A stretch of DNA of 5,935 nt from JBLHLB01 sp047618505 (GTDB taxonomy: Bacteria; Planctomycetota; UBA1135; GCA-002686595). The notes below the pieces were generated by a model. It ran no database searches, was not told the origin of the DNA, and was given only the letters and a program-made list of their open reading frames with translations. The DNA lies in contig JBLHLB010000264.1 of NCBI GenBank assembly GCA_047618505.1, positions 1-5,935 on the forward strand, read 5' to 3'. Shown one piece after another: positions 1-5,935 of this stretch (position 1 is its first letter; the number at the start of each line of letters is the position of its first letter). A program made the position numbers and the translations under genes.

Positions 1-465
1 CCGGAGAAGGTTCTAGCGGACGCCGAAGTACTCAAGCGCTGCCTATCAACCCTGGCTGAGAACGCGGTGCAGGCCGTGGCGCACGCGGGTGGCGGTGGTG
101 TTTCCCTGCGCGTCAACTTGCTGGAGGGTTCCGAGACCGCCGATATACGCTTCGAGCTCTGCGATTCAGCCCCCGGAATGACAGAGGCAGAGAGCAAGAT
201 GCTCTTCGAGGCCTCCCCGACAATTCACGGCTCCCACCCACGGCGCGATCACAACTTGGATGCCTCCATGGCCCTAGCGCGCGAGCTGCTGCGGCTCCAT
301 GGTGCGGAGGTTTCACTGGAAACAGTCCCCGGCGCGGGGACACGACTCTCGTTCACGATCTCGTTCCTTGGCAAGGCCCAAGTGAGCCTTCCGGCCCTAG
401 TCGAGGAGAACGAGAGGCGCCAACAGACCGATGGCACCCTCGATCTCCAACTGGGACGCCGGTAG
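1..465 (+). CDS. Histidine kinase-like (GHKL/HATPase_c) ATPase domain protein, C-terminal fragment
   Basis: The frame is open from the first base, so the gene starts before the window; the GTG at 67 lies inside the fold and is not the start. The 154 visible residues look like the ATP-binding half of a sensor histidine kinase, which would phosphorylate a conserved His and pass the phosphate to a response regulator. An N-box (LAENAVQA, visible residues 18-25) is followed by a G1-like box (DSAPGM, 55-60), an F-box-like LFEA (68-71) and a final GAGTRLSFT (111-119) that matches the usual closing GxGTxF strand. The second glycine box, normally GxGLGLS, reads NLDASMA (85-91) and has lost its glycines, although the helix after it (ALARELLRLHGAEVSLET) fits the family. 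A polar tail of about 30 residues follows. No receiver domain or response regulator gene lies downstream. The fold is fairly sure; kinase activity and the identity of the whole protein are not. Confidence 0.72.
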   Translation, partial: PEKVLADAEVLKRCLSTLAENAVQAVAHAGGGGVSLRVNLLEGSETADIRFELCDSAPGMTEAESKMLFEASPTIHGSHPRRDHNLDASMALARELLRLHGAEVSLETVPGAGTRLSFTISFLGKAQVSLPALVEENERRQQTDGTLDLQLGRR

Positions 466-612
466 GGACGACCTCTGGGGAAGCGGACCTCCATTCGGGA
501 TGAGCCCCACCCTAGTCTGTGGTGATCGCGGTAGGATCGGTGCTCAATTTGAATCGGGCCCGGCACCAGCTGGGCGCCGCCCCACAGCTACGAACCGGCC
601 CCCAGGACCTCG
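466..612 (+). other. Intergenic region between the kinase-like gene and the metalloprotease
   Basis: This 147-bp gap probably carries the protease promoter or a readthrough leader. I see no strong hairpin terminator and no convincing -35/-10 pair. A TAGGAT at 532-537 resembles a -10 box but has no matching -35 element at normal spacing, so I do not call it. No alternative coding frame here looks real. Confidence 0.4.
604..607 (+). promoter_or_regulatory. Probable Shine-Dalgarno AGGA for the metalloprotease
   Basis: AGGA lies five bases before the ATG at 613. It supports that ATG as the start, together with the signal peptide that begins immediately after it. Confidence 0.5.
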
Positions 613-2550
613 ATGCGCCACCGAAACCTCTCCTTCGCCCTGCCGCTTGTTTTGGCATTCGCCTGCCCGAATCTCACAGCGCAGGTTAAACCAACGGTCG
701 CCTTCCCCCTTGTTCCCGAAGCAACCTTTGAGACCAAGGGTCTTTCCTATCAGATGGAAGACGAGCTACGCACCGCACTGATGCTGGCGGGCGACGACGT
801 TCGCATGGAGAACGTGACGATCCCGACTGCCTTCGGCATCGAGCAGGTCGACCTGGTGCTGCACCGCTTCGACAACATCACCGACGACTTCGAGTTGTGG
901 GTCGACGGCAAGCTTTCCAAGGGCGCAGACGAGGTACGCGCGGACCTTTCGCTCTGGAGCGGTAGTGTCGAGGGGGAGGCCGACTCTGACGTCTACCTTG
1001 CCTTCACGCCCACAATCACCCTGGGTTGGATCTCAAGGACCGATGGCGTAGCACACGTCTTTGGCATCGATGATCCCGAAGAAGGTTGGGCTGCGGGACG
1101 CTCGGCCATTGTACACGAGAGCGACCCGACCCTGAGTGGTCCGCGCCCGGCCTACACCTGCAAGACCCTGTTGCCCCCGGGCCAAAAGCCCTCCATCGCC
1201 TCCTCCAACCAGGGCGGAAATCACGCCCTCGGAAGCATGCTGGAGGTCCTCATTTCGGTGGAAACGGACTATCAGTTCCATCAGCTGTTTGGAGCGACAA
1301 ACATTGCGGCGAACTATGCCTTAGCGCTATGGGGTGCAGTCGACCTGCGCTTCTCAGCCCAGGCCAGCACCCACGTCCGCCTGCCTTATCTCGGAATCTA
1401 CTCAGACGTCAACGATCCCTGGGACTCGCCCGATACCGGCAACGCGGGGGATCTTCTGAATGAGTTTAGATCCACCTGGAGCAACAATGTCCCCAACGGC
1501 GGCGATCTTGGGCACTTCAACTCCGGAGCAAACCTCGGCGGCGGCGTCGCCTGGCTTGACGTCCTGTGCAACAATTCATACGGCTTTGCTGTCAGTGGCA
1601 ACATCAACGGCAACACCCCCTTCCCGGTGCCGACCACGAACGCCTTGACCTGGGACTTCTTCGTCACCGCCCACGAACTCGGCCACAACTTCGGTACGCC
1701 CCATACCCACGATTACTGCCCGATACCCTTGGATGAATGCTCCGGCGGCTTTGGGACATGCCAAACGCAGACCGTTTGCACCTTGGGCACGATCATGAGC
1801 TATTGCCACGGATGTCCTGGGGGGATGACCAATATCGACACGCAGTTCCATCCCACGGTCTCCAGCCTCATAACTTCCAAAGCGGCAAGCGCTAGCTGCC
1901 TGGGGACCTGCAGCACCTGTGACCAGCCGCCCCTGGTCGACTTTACCGCCGCGCCCACGACGGGTACCGCGCCGCTGTTAGTCACCCTCACCAATCATGT
2001 CTATGGGTCGATCAGCGGATACTTCTGGGACTTCGGCGATGGAGCCACGTCCACCAGCAGCTCCACTTCCCACGTCTACGCCTTCCCCGGCACCTATGAC
2101 GTCAGCCTGAGCGCAACCTGGAGCGGCGGTGTGGAAACGGAACTGAAGAGCGACTTGATCGTCGTTTCGGGCGGATCCACCGCCAAGGCTACAATTCGCA
2201 ACGGCACGGGTGCGAACCCCAGCATTTTTCGAACCGTGACTCTTCCGATCCTGGGAACGACATGGACCTCGACTGTCGACGGGACAACGCTTGGCGCCAA
2301 CGGCCTCTCGATTGTGTTCGGATTCTCTCGCGCACTTTCGGGATTGCCGACGGTCTTCGGTGAGCTCCTTGTTGACCCCAGCAGCGAGAGTTTGCTCACC
2401 AACATCTCGTTCTTCGCAGGTGGAATCGCAACACACGGCGAACCAGTCCCCAACGACACGTCCATCCTTGGCCTACCGGTATACACCCAGGCCTTGATCA
2501 ACCAGACGAATCAGCTGACGAATGCCCTCGACTTGATCCTGGGCAACTGA
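613..2550 (+). CDS. Secreted metzincin (reprolysin/M12B-like) zinc metalloprotease with PKD domain
   Basis: A 645-residue extracellular protease. Residues 1-23 form a signal peptide: basic MRHR, a hydrophobic core, and a likely cut after LTA. Residues about 24-200 look like a propeptide. The catalytic domain starts near 205 (MLEVLISVETDYQF). It carries HELGHNFGTPH at 354-364, the metzincin HExxHxxGxxH motif in which His354, His358 and His364 bind zinc and Glu355 is the catalytic base. The Met-turn follows at GTIMSYC (392-398, Met395). Ten cysteines at 319-436 suggest a disulfide-stabilised domain; an eleventh, Cys183, sits in the propeptide. Residues 441-517 are a PKD domain with the hallmark WDFGDG (472-477) and a closing GTYDVSL strand. 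Residues 520-645 are a beta-rich C-terminal module ending in NALDLILGN. By family it should cleave proteins outside the cell; its target is unknown. The start is supported by the signal peptide and an AGGA five bases upstream. The gene stands alone and faces the minus-strand operon. Confidence 0.9.
   Translation: MRHRNLSFALPLVLAFACPNLTAQVKPTVAFPLVPEATFETKGLSYQMEDELRTALMLAGDDVRMENVTIPTAFGIEQVDLVLHRFDNITDDFELWVDGKLSKGADEVRADLSLWSGSVEGEADSDVYLAFTPTITLGWISRTDGVAHVFGIDDPEEGWAAGRSAIVHESDPTLSGPRPAYTCKTLLPPGQKPSIASSNQGGNHALGSMLEVLISVETDYQFHQLFGATNIAANYALALWGAVDLRFSAQASTHVRLPYLGIYSDVNDPWDSPDTGNAGDLLNEFRSTWSNNVPNGGDLGHFNSGANLGGGVAWLDVLCNNSYGFAVSGNINGNTPFPVPTTNALTWDFFVTAHELGHNFGTPHTHDYCPIPLDECSGGFGTCQTQTVCTLGTIMSYCHGCPGGMTNIDTQFHPTVSSLITSKAASASCLGTCSTCDQPPLVDFTAAPTTGTAPLLVTLTNHVYGSISGYFWDFGDGATSTSSSTSHVYAFPGTYDVSLSATWSGGVETELKSDLIVVSGGSTAKATIRNGTGANPSIFRTVTLPILGTTWTSTVDGTTLGANGLSIVFGFSRALSGLPTVFGELLVDPSSESLLTNISFFAGGIATHGEPVPNDTSILGLPVYTQALINQTNQLTNALDLILGN
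1933..2163 (+). other. PKD domain within the metalloprotease
   Basis: This encodes residues 441-517. It begins with VDFTAAPTTGTAPLLV, has WDFGDG in the middle, then HVYAFPGTYDVSL, which is the normal PKD order. PKD domains are Ig-like beta-sandwiches common in secreted bacterial hydrolases, where they help bind substrate or surface polymer or act as spacers. That role is family knowledge and is not shown here. Confidence 0.88.
2170..2547 (+). other. C-terminal beta-rich module of the metalloprotease, function unknown
   Basis: This encodes residues 520-645, after the PKD domain. It starts with KATIRNGTGANPS, has the strand-like run LPILGTTWTSTVDG, and ends with GLPVYTQALINQ and NALDLILGN. It has no cysteines and no LPxTG-type sorting signal, and it ends without a hydrophobic anchor or basic tail. 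I recall similar terminal modules at the ends of secreted Planctomycetota proteins, but I cannot run a search to confirm this. It may be a surface-attachment or sorting domain; that is inference. Confidence 0.45.
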
Positions 2551-2561
2551 TCAAGCTCCAT

Positions 2562-2599
2562 ATCGCATGACCCCCGCAGCTGCGGGGGTCCATGCCGAT
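2562..2599. terminator. Palindromic hairpin between convergent genes, likely bidirectional terminator
   Basis: Positions 2569-2590 are a perfect 22-nt palindrome with arms GACCCCCGCAG and CTGCGGGGGTC. Pairing continues outward (ATCGCATG against CATGCCGAT) if two single-base bulges on the right arm are allowed, giving an imperfect stem over 2562-2599. It begins 12 bases after the protease stop and ends 35 bases before the permease stop, and it reads the same for both transcripts. There is no T-run on either side, so it is not a textbook intrinsic terminator. It could end transcription less efficiently, protect 3' ends, or be a dyad binding site. Confidence 0.6.
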
Positions 2600-2633
2600 G
2601 GTCGGCGCCCGAAAGGCTGTCTTCGGTACCGCC

Positions 2634-3653
2634 TCAGTCCCAGCGAAAGATGCGCAGGGCAAGCGCGAAGGCTGCCGCCCCCCACAGGGCCAGGATCATC
2701 ATCTCCGTCCCCACCTGCATGGGGCCAGCCCCCTCAAGCATGACCGCTCGCAGGCCGTCATTCAGTGCGGTCAGGGGCAGCAGTCGCAACACTGGTTGCG
2801 CGGCTTCGGGAAAGCGTTCGTAGCTAAAGAAGACACCCGAGCAGAGCCACATGGGCATCATCACGAAGTTGATGATGCCGGAGACTCCCTCGATAGTCTT
2901 GGCCCGGGACGCGGCCAGGATCCCAAGGCCAGCGAAGGTGAAGGCCCCCAGGATGGAGAGGGTGCCGAAGAGGACCGCGCTTCCCCGCAGAGGTACCCCC
3001 AGAACGAATACTCCGAAGAGAATCAGGAGCGCGACCTCCATCACCAGAAAGACCAAGCGCGCCAGCAGGAAGGACATGAAGAAAGATAAGCGTCCCATGG
3101 GCGTTACCAGCATCCGGCGCAGGAGCTTGCGCTTGCGCGTGTCCGCGATGGCAAAGCCAATGCTCCACATACCCGTGCCCATCAGGTTCATCCCCAGGAG
3201 ACCGGGCAGCAGGAAGTCGATGTAGCGGGAGCCCTTCTCTTGCACAAGCTCAAGTGCCACACGCCCATCGGGGTTGGGGTCAGGGTCCAGGGCCTGGAGG
3301 ACCCGCAGACGCGCCGTTTCAGAGTCCGCCCGCTGCGCATCCAAGATCAGGAGCGGCGGATCGCCGGGACCAAGGAGAACATCGATGCCTCCGCTTGTGA
3401 GGGAACGGCGTGCATTCTCCTCGGTCTCGAAGGCAACCAGCTCGATGCCATCCTGCTGCGCCAGGAGTTCCGCTGCGGGGCCCACCCCCGGAAGGAGACC
3501 GACGCGACTCGACTGGGCGCTGCCGCTGCTGAAGGCCCACCCGAGAATGCCCGCCAGAACGAGGGGGAATACGAAGACCCAGAATAACGCCTCCGGTTCC
3601 CGCAGGAAGAGAACAAGGCGTACACGGGTAAGCTCCCAAAGACCGCGCAACAT
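2634..3653 (-). CDS. ABC-2 type transporter permease
   Basis: A 339-residue membrane protein, the channel half of an exporter driven by the ATPase encoded just upstream. Residues 1-20 are cytoplasmic. A first membrane segment at about 21-41 (FWVFVFPLVLAGILGWAF) is followed by a soluble, probably external, domain of about 100 residues (42-143). Five more hydrophobic segments follow at about 146-170, 190-219, 224-248, 256-276 and 315-335. The basic loop DTRKRKLLRRMLVTP (171-185) is the typical ABC-2 cytoplasmic stretch ahead of the third segment. One long outer loop after the first segment, then a five-segment block, fits the YhhJ/YbhR/DrrB-like ABC-2 permeases (ABC2_membrane_3 type), and the length is normal. 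The ATG lies 4 bp after the ATPase stop, so the two should be co-translated. Substrate is unknown; the family includes exporters of drugs, antibiotics, lipids and polysaccharides, plus sodium. Confidence 0.9.
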   Translation of the reverse strand: MLRGLWELTRVRLVLFLREPEALFWVFVFPLVLAGILGWAFSSGSAQSSRVGLLPGVGPAAELLAQQDGIELVAFETEENARRSLTSGGIDVLLGPGDPPLLILDAQRADSETARLRVLQALDPDPNPDGRVALELVQEKGSRYIDFLLPGLLGMNLMGTGMWSIGFAIADTRKRKLLRRMLVTPMGRLSFFMSFLLARLVFLVMEVALLILFGVFVLGVPLRGSAVLFGTLSILGAFTFAGLGILAASRAKTIEGVSGIINFVMMPMWLCSGVFFSYERFPEAAQPVLRLLPLTALNDGLRAVMLEGAGPMQVGTEMMILALWGAAAFALALRIFRWD

Positions 3654-3657
3654 GCCT

Positions 3658-4659
3658 CTAGTTCTCCCTCAGGTGCTTTCCGGTGAGGTGTACGAAGACG
3701 TCCTCGAGGGTAGGCCGGTGAGTGCGTAAGTCATCGCAGCGCAGCCCAGCTTCCGAGAGAGCTGTCAGCACAACCTGGAGAGCCTCCTGCACATGGATCA
3801 CGGTGAAACGTAAGAGGGCGCCGTGGCGAGAAATCGCTCCGAGGGAATCCGCATCGGCAGCGGCAACGAGGGCTGTTTCTCCGCGAACCGCGTCATCTGC
3901 ACTACCGAAGACCATCTCGATCACTCCCTCTGCCTTGAGGCTGGCGATCAACTCCGCCGGTGTTCCCCGGGCGATTGCAGATCCGCGATCGATGACCAAG
4001 AGCTCGTCCGCCAAACGCTCGGCCTCCTCCATGTAGTGCGTTGTCAGGAGGACCGAACCGCCTTGCAGCTTGAACTCCTCGATGATCTCCCAAACGCGTC
4101 TACGCGCCTGTGGATCCAGACCTGTTGTTGGCTCATCGAGGAACAGCAAGCGCGGGCGATTCACGAGGGCACAACCGAGGGCCAAACGCTGTTTCTGACC
4201 GCCCGAGAGCGCTACGACCCGCGCGTCTCGCTTTTCCGTGAGCTCCACTGCTTCGAGCACGTGGGCGGGCTCGTCGCCGGTGGCGTAGAAGCTGCGAAAC
4301 AAGCGCAGGACCTCAAGACAGGTCAGCTTGTCAATATGGTTTGTTTCCTGAAGCTGCACACCGATCGATTCGCGGATCGCTGCGGCGTCTCGATCCCAGG
4401 TCATCCCCAGGAGCTGAACGTCACCGGCGTCGGCAGGCTTGAGACCCTCCAGAATTTCCACCGTCGTCGTCTTGCCTGCACCGTTCGGCCCAAGGAGTCC
4501 GAGACAGGCCCCCCGCGGAAGGTCCAGATCGAGACCGTCAACCGCAACCAAATCGCCATAGCGCTTGAACAATCCGCGCACGGTCACTGCGGAGTCCTGC
4601 GCCATGGACCCTGCGGAGTCCTGCGCTCCCAACTTCGCAAATCCCCGCTGCTCTGACAT
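3658..4659 (-). CDS. ABC transporter ATP-binding protein (ABC-2 exporter, DrrA/NatA-like)
   Basis: A 333-residue cytoplasmic ATPase that powers the adjacent permease. All nucleotide-binding motifs are present and in order: Walker A GPNGAGKT (57-64), Q-loop within VQLQETN (101-107), signature LSGGQKQR (151-158), Walker B LLFLDE (171-176), D-loop TGLD (179-182) and switch His208 in TTHYMEEAE. The C-terminal part (about 245-333) ends with RPTLEDVFVHLTG, the usual tail of exporter ATPases paired with ABC-2 permeases. Nothing catalytic is missing, so it should be active. The called ATG overlaps the stop of the upstream peptidase gene as TGATG. Residues 12-27 come from a 24-bp tandem duplication (AQDSAGSM then AQDSAVTV), and Met19 inside it is a possible alternative start giving a more usual N-terminus. 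I prefer the upstream ATG because of the stop-start overlap and an AGG five bases before it, but the SD evidence is weak for both. Confidence 0.93.
   Translation of the reverse strand: MSEQRGFAKLGAQDSAGSMAQDSAVTVRGLFKRYGDLVAVDGLDLDLPRGACLGLLGPNGAGKTTTVEILEGLKPADAGDVQLLGMTWDRDAAAIRESIGVQLQETNHIDKLTCLEVLRLFRSFYATGDEPAHVLEAVELTEKRDARVVALSGGQKQRLALGCALVNRPRLLFLDEPTTGLDPQARRRVWEIIEEFKLQGGSVLLTTHYMEEAERLADELLVIDRGSAIARGTPAELIASLKAEGVIEMVFGSADDAVRGETALVAAADADSLGAISRHGALLRFTVIHVQEALQVVLTALSEAGLRCDDLRTHRPTLEDVFVHLTGKHLREN
3664..3670 (-). promoter_or_regulatory. Probable Shine-Dalgarno GAGGGAG for the permease
   Basis: This purine-rich stretch lies inside the last codons of the ATPase gene, ten bases before the permease ATG at 3651-3653. 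A second AGAGG is only one base from the ATG and too close to work. The site supports the called start and coupled translation. Confidence 0.45.
4579..4626 (-). repeat. 24-bp tandem duplication at the 5' end of the ABC ATPase gene
   Basis: Two adjacent 24-bp units match at 21 of 24 bases on the coding strand. Each opens with the identical 16-mer GCGCAGGACTCCGCAG (plus-strand positions 4611-4626 and 4587-4602); the remaining eight bases match at five. The duplication keeps frame and yields AQDSAGSM followed by AQDSAVTV. The first unit ends in ATG (Met19), which may serve as a second start codon. Confidence 0.85.
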
Positions 4660-4661
4660 CA
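4657..4661 (-). promoter_or_regulatory. TGATG stop-start overlap coupling peptidase and ATPase translation
   Basis: On the minus strand the peptidase TGA (4661-4659) shares its A with the ATPase ATG (4659-4657). One-base overlaps of this kind let a terminating ribosome restart on the next gene and mark genes made together from one mRNA. The only SD-like bases are an AGG five bases upstream. Confidence 0.75.
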
Positions 4662-5935
4662 GTGCCTGAGGATCTCAATTTCGCCGCTCGTCAAGACTTG
4701 CGCAGCCCCGAGAAGAGTCTTCGTGGCCAAGGTCAAATGGTCGAAGTCCAAGGAGCGCGGCTCATCCTTTGCGGTGTTCAAAAGCTTGTGCGATCCGTAA
4801 CTCGAAAGTCGATGCCCGATGATTCCGGCCTGGGTGTAGCGATTGGAAGAGGAACGATACGTGTAGTTCCAACGGGGCCGCTGATCCATGTACACGGGCA
4901 GGTCCGACATCTGCAAGCCCTGGCCGACACTCGTGTCCATGTAGGACGTGCACCACAGAGCGCCTGGCACCGGCAGCATCGAGTCGGGCGACCCAAGGGC
5001 GAAGACTTCGATCGCGACGCGAGTCTTGGCGAGCGGTAGGGACGGCTCCCGTAATTGATGCTGCACGCCGAGCTGACCTTGTTCTTCCCCGGTGGGAAAC
5101 AGCAGCAAGGTGGTTCGCCCCTGGGGCTCCGCCACGAGCGCCTCCGCTACCTCTAGCAGAGCCGCTACACCAGAGGCGTTGTTGTCCGCGCCATCGTAGG
5201 TCGTATCATTGTTCGAGTTTGCTCCTTTGGGCTTGGTCCCCAGCTGATCCAGATGAGCCATGAGTACAACGACCTCCGAGGCAAGGTCGGGATTCAAGAG
5301 GCTGCCCGCCCCGGGAATCACGCCAACGACGTTGAAACAGGGTTTCTCTTCCCGCACCCATTCCACCTCCAGCCGAACACTGGCCGCCGTACGAGTGCCA
5401 AAGGGTCGGCGTGCTGCCCCGTTTAGGATGAGGGAGTCTCCCGGATCCACACCCTCGTAGACCAGGGTCGTGAAGGGCTTCGGAGCCGATCGCTCAGGCC
5501 GCGGCCGCGGGGAGCGCAATTGAAGGTAGATGCCCCAGTCCTCGGGAATCTGTCCCATGCGCTCGAACATCATTCCGCGGTCCCCAAGGGGAATTCCAGA
5601 GGTGATGACCAGGGCAGCATCGGGATCCGCCTTGGCAGGCCACTCCTCTGGTGAATCGACCACGACGACGCTCCAGGATCGCGACTGAGGCGGAATCCCC
5701 ACAGAGCCCAACACCATTTCAAAGTCCGAGCCGCAGTGGAACGTCAACTCCTCTCCGGATGTGGTCGTGATTATCATGCGTGGGATCACCGGGCCGGCGA
5801 TGCCCTGGCGAACCGACCACTGCACGAGGGGCACACTTTGTAGATAGCCGCCACCTACGCCAGGCTTCACACCTATCCGCTCCAACTCCCCCACAACAAC
5901 ATCGGCAGCCACTCGAAACCCGGGACTCCCCGCGA
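4659..5935 (-). CDS. M28-family zinc metallopeptidase, N-terminally incomplete, altered zinc ligand
   Basis: The frame is open to the window edge, so the true start lies beyond it; residues upstream of the GTG at 5910-5912 (AGSPGFR) continue the family's normal N-terminal pattern. Numbering from that GTG, residues 1-60 match the M28 lead-in (ELERIGVKP, then YLQSVPLV). A PA-like insert follows, including the stretch DAALVITSG. The catalytic core starts at NVVGVIPG (194-201). First zinc motif AHLDQLG has His220 and Asp222; the metal-bridging Asp243 is in YDGADNNASG; TGEEQG supplies Glu276 (base) and Glu277 (ligand). The next ligand position reads AIEVFALG, where Glu302 may stand in for Asp, as in M28 members with LEMIGY. 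The final ligand block, usually YHTxxDTPDxLD, reads LLNTAKDEPRSLD, so the His is Asn379. The protein may be weakly active, differently metallated or a pseudoenzyme. M28 enzymes are mostly aminopeptidases, usually exported; the signal peptide is out of view. It leads the operon with the ABC exporter. Confidence 0.85.
   Translation of the reverse strand, partial: AGSPGFRVAADVVVGELERIGVKPGVGGGYLQSVPLVQWSVRQGIAGPVIPRMIITTTSGEELTFHCGSDFEMVLGSVGIPPQSRSWSVVVVDSPEEWPAKADPDAALVITSGIPLGDRGMMFERMGQIPEDWGIYLQLRSPRPRPERSAPKPFTTLVYEGVDPGDSLILNGAARRPFGTRTAASVRLEVEWVREEKPCFNVVGVIPGAGSLLNPDLASEVVVLMAHLDQLGTKPKGANSNNDTTYDGADNNASGVAALLEVAEALVAEPQGRTTLLLFPTGEEQGQLGVQHQLREPSLPLAKTRVAIEVFALGSPDSMLPVPGALWCTSYMDTSVGQGLQMSDLPVYMDQRPRWNYTYRSSSNRYTQAGIIGHRLSSYGSHKLLNTAKDEPRSLDFDHLTLATKTLLGAAQVLTSGEIEILRH

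Noticed and set aside
67..69. GTG as the start of the first gene
   Set aside because: The in-frame residues before it already form the N-box of the ATPase fold, so the coding sequence runs in from outside the window.
532..537. TAGGAT as a sigma-70 -10 box before the metalloprotease
   Set aside because: There is no TTGACA-like element 16-18 bases upstream, and six-base matches of this quality arise by chance.
655..666. Possible lipoprotein lipobox (AFAC, residues 15-18) in the metalloprotease signal peptide
   Set aside because: The bases before Cys18 give Ala-Phe-Ala, which lacks the Leu at -3 and small residue at -2 of a lipobox. A type I cut after LTA (residue 23) fits better.
1978..2501. 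Two overlapping minus-strand open frames inside the metalloprotease gene
   Set aside because: They lie opposite the PKD and C-terminal coding sequence, which is clearly real. Neither has a recognisable domain or start context.
2592..3089. Plus-strand open frame of 165 codons opposite the permease 3' end
   Set aside because: The translation is a low-complexity, charged Gln/Glu/His-rich string typical of the reverse of a membrane-protein gene, and it begins inside the hairpin region without a ribosome binding site.
3823..4656. Long plus-strand open frame of 277 codons opposite the ABC ATPase
   Set aside because: It is antisense to a gene with every ABC motif, and its translation shows no domain-like pattern. 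Long open antisense frames are common in GC-rich DNA.
1..5935. CRISPR array, tRNA or rRNA genes, insertion sequence ends, or a phage-defence system
   Set aside because: I see no regularly spaced repeats, cloverleaf or rRNA-like stretches, transposase motifs or known defence proteins. All large frames are explained by the genes listed.

Overview
The window is GC-rich, coding-dense bacterial DNA with no RNA genes, insertion sequences or CRISPR array that I can see. It holds two plus-strand genes and a tight three-gene minus-strand operon, facing each other across a strong palindromic hairpin. The source is probably a large-genome environmental bacterium. The secreted metalloprotease has a PKD domain and a C-terminal module resembling those I associate with Planctomycetota extracellular proteins, so that phylum is my best guess, as a low-confidence inference. 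No protein here fixes the taxonomy.

Layout: positions 1-465 (+) are the C-terminal end of a GHKL/histidine-kinase-type ATPase domain whose start lies before the window. Positions 466-612 are non-coding, with a plausible ribosome binding site just before the next gene. Positions 613-2550 (+) encode a 645-residue secreted zinc metalloprotease of the metzincin/reprolysin type: signal peptide, propeptide, HExxHxxGxxH catalytic domain with Met-turn, PKD domain and a C-terminal module. Positions 2551-2633 separate convergent genes and contain a perfect 22-nt palindrome.

The minus-strand operon, read in transcription order, is an M28-family metallopeptidase (4659-5935, start outside the window), an ABC transporter ATPase (3658-4659) and an ABC-2 type permease (2634-3653). 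The first junction is a one-base TGATG overlap and the second a 4-bp gap, so the three genes are almost certainly co-transcribed and translationally coupled. ATPase and permease together make a DrrAB/NatAB/YhhJ-like ABC-2 exporter whose substrate cannot be read from sequence.

The points most worth a second look are: an Asn where the M28 family normally has its last zinc-binding His; a 24-bp tandem duplication at the ATPase 5' end that leaves two candidate ATG starts; loss of the usual glycines in the second glycine box of the kinase-like domain; and an odd cysteine count in the metalloprotease that suggests a cysteine-switch propeptide. I found no convincing evidence of a wholly new multi-gene system. 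The peptidase-plus-exporter operon is the nearest candidate.
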